DNA of 64,000 nt from Bacillota bacterium (GTDB lineage Bacteria; Bacillota; Clostridia; Oscillospirales; Acutalibacteraceae), in contig JAEWBE010000063.1 in NCBI GenBank assembly GCA_023391275.1, forward strand, positions 1 to 64,000, given 5' to 3'. Every line of letters starts with the position of its first letter. Within the stretch, counting starts at the first letter, position 1. Below are positions 62,814 to 64,000 of this stretch, piece after piece. The position numbers were made by a program, and so were the translations under genes. The notes under the pieces were generated by a model. That model made no database searches. It was not told the origin of the DNA and worked only from the letters and a program-made list of their open reading frames with translations.

Positions 62814-62835
62814 ATTCGAGAGGAAGAATCATACT

Positions 62836-63804
62836 ATGAACAGAAAAAGCGCATGGATTGTTTTTGCAGTCGCCCTGTTGATTGCTTTGCCGACAAGGCT
62901 GTACCAGATTTTTTTTCTTGCTGATCAGAACACGGGTTTTTACACCGATGGCGGGAATACCACAGGAATTATTTCCGGCTGCCTTGCCGCCGGGATTCTG
63001 CTGATGGCCGCAATGTGCTTTTTAGACCGCCGCACGTTGAAGGTGTACAGGCCGATCCGCAGTATCTCCGCAGCCGTTCTTGGCATTATGGCGGGTTTGG
63101 GGCTTGTTGTCGAATCATTGTTCAATCTCGCGGCCGCCGGTGAGCAGAACCATTTCATGTATATGATCTTATCCCTCTTTGGTATTCTGGCCGGAGCTGT
63201 TCTTATTTTAACCGCATACGATTTTGCGACGGAGCAGAATCACTTTGCCCGGTATCCGCTTTTGGCGCTGATTCCCCCGCTTTGGGGCTGTGTCTGCCTG
63301 ATTGCGCTTTTTATCACTTATGTGGCGGTGGTCAATGTTTCTGAAAATATTTACGATTCTTTTACGGTGATTTTTCTTCTGCTGTTCCTGTTCACCCAGG
63401 CGAAAATGCTCGCCGGCGTAAATGATGAAAAAAGCAGCCGGCTGATTTATGTGTTTGGCCTGCCGGCAATACTGCTGTCCTTTTTCACAGGAATTTCGGG
63501 GGCCGTTACCCTGTTTTCAGGGGTGGGCCAGGTCGCTTCTTTTCCGGCTGGAATGCACCTTGTAAATATTTTGATGGCGCTCTACGTTTTTGCGTTCCTT
63601 TTGTCCCTGCGCCGCCTGCCCGACGTTGAGCAGCCCGATCTGCCCGAAGCGGTACAGCCGCAGGATACCCCGGCAGAGGAACCCGTGCAGCCGCCTACGC
63701 TGATTGAGTGGAAAAATTGCTGGGAATTCCTTAATAAAGCATATCAAAGCGAAGAAAAGTTTATAGAGCGGTCCGCCAGCCCTTTTTACAGCAGTAAAAA
63801 TTAA
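62836..63804 (+). CDS. Unknown polytopic membrane protein
   Basis: About 322 residues from ATG 62836, which follows GAGAGGAAG. Roughly eight hydrophobic segments, from SAWIVFAVALLIALPTRLYQ to VNILMALYVFAFLLSLRRL. The last 70 residues are soluble, Pro/Glu/Gln-rich (PDLPEAVQPQDTPAEEPVQPP) and end in LIEWKNCWEFLNKAYQSEEK. No transporter or enzyme motif recognised. It lies 22 bases after gltA, so it may be co-transcribed. An upstream extension of the frame overlaps gltA and is rejected. Confidence 0.75.
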   Translation: MNRKSAWIVFAVALLIALPTRLYQIFFLADQNTGFYTDGGNTTGIISGCLAAGILLMAAMCFLDRRTLKVYRPIRSISAAVLGIMAGLGLVVESLFNLAAAGEQNHFMYMILSLFGILAGAVLILTAYDFATEQNHFARYPLLALIPPLWGCVCLIALFITYVAVVNVSENIYDSFTVIFLLLFLFTQAKMLAGVNDEKSSRLIYVFGLPAILLSFFTGISGAVTLFSGVGQVASFPAGMHLVNILMALYVFAFLLSLRRLPDVEQPDLPEAVQPQDTPAEEPVQPPTLIEWKNCWEFLNKAYQSEEKFIERSASPFYSSKN

Positions 63805-63833
63805 AATTGTTAGTTAAAATTATGTCAAATCAC

Positions 63834-63862
63834 TTGTAAAATAACTTCGGATGCTATAAAAT
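63834..63862 (+). promoter_or_regulatory. Promoter of gap
   Basis: TTGTAA (63834-63839), 17-base spacer, TAAAAT (63857-63862), 43 bases before the gap ATG. Confidence 0.5.
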
Positions 63863-63904
63863 AATATAAGGTTAATATTTAAATTTTCAGGAGGTAAAAG
63901 TTTT

Positions 63905-64000
63905 ATGTCTATTAAAGTTGGAATCAACGGCTTCGGCCGCATCGGCCGCCTTGTATTCCGTGCAGCCGTGGCGCAGCCGGAAACATTTGAAATTCTTGGT
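63905..64000 (+). CDS. gap: Glyceraldehyde-3-phosphate dehydrogenase, 5' end (runs off the window)
   Basis: Only the first 32 codons are present: [20 protein letters not shown], the NAD-binding GxGxxG region typical of GapA/GapB, then the start of the Rossmann fold. AGGAGG lies nine bases before the ATG. The gene is separated from the pgk-tpiA-gpmI unit by 47 kb and points the other way. Confidence 0.95.
   Translation, partial: MSIKVGINGFGRIGRLVFRAAVAQPETFEILG

Noticed and set aside
62611..62835. Upstream extension of the membrane-protein ORF
   Set aside because: Lies inside gltA; ATG 62836 has its own ribosome site.

Overview
The window looks like a chromosomal segment of an anaerobic, endospore-forming member of the Clostridia, probably near the Ruminococcaceae/Oscillospirales. 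Support: SpoIID-type protein, superoxide reductase rather than an SOD, indolepyruvate:ferredoxin oxidoreductase, Gram-positive LCP protein and type IV pilus set without a secretin, low-to-mid GC with AGGAGG ribosome sites, and near-consensus sigma-A promoters. The genus is not determinable by eye. No rRNA, tRNA, insertion sequence, phage or CRISPR array was seen.

Layout. 1-4100: 5' part of metG, an LCP cell-wall ligase, and a divergent pair (small unknown ORF / Xre regulator) sharing palindromic operators. 4000-9625: one operon for aryl-acid/aromatic 2-oxoacid metabolism (paaK, iorA, iorB, paaK, tandem ACT protein). 9700-12740: an unknown protein with a sigma-K-like promoter, a peptide-type solute-binding lipoprotein and superoxide reductase. 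12750-17040: lower glycolysis on the minus strand (pgk, tpiA, gpmI) plus trmL. 17150-19440: a small membrane protein, then a winged-helix regulator translationally coupled to an MFS transporter.

19440-30010: a type IV pilus locus. The minus-strand operon runs pilin, PilM-PilN fusion, PilO, PilD, PilB, PilT, PilC; three divergent plus-strand genes encode minor pilins, one of them about 537 residues. 30158-34313: a three-gene set with no recognised function (HTH protein, MORN-repeat protein, metallo-beta-lactamase-fold protein with a Cys-rich tail); this is the best candidate for an undescribed system. 34675-40432: a 917-residue secreted surface protein driven by a consensus promoter with a long leader, followed by an MBOAT O-acyltransferase and an AlgJ/AlgX-type DHHW partner.

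40648-44875: PTS genes (HPr, Enzyme I, glucose-type EIICB, EIIA); HPr carries Arg at the position of regulatory Ser46. 45263-48540: a lytic transglycosylase with a repeat-rich linker, and a heavy-metal P-type ATPase with its ArsR/SmtB repressor and operator. 48720-54850: complete opp/dpp peptide ABC operon with a roughly 310-nt leader. 55059-59937: complete liv branched-chain amino-acid ABC operon. 59945-64000: SpoIID-like protein, citrate synthase behind a possible attenuator, an unknown polytopic membrane protein, and the start of gap.

Together the genes describe a fermentative anaerobe that imports sugars through the PTS and peptides and amino acids through ABC systems, ferments or salvages aromatic amino acids, and invests in surface structures (pili, a possible S-layer-like protein, O-acylated glycan). 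Assignments rest on reading the translated sequences and motifs; no database search was run.
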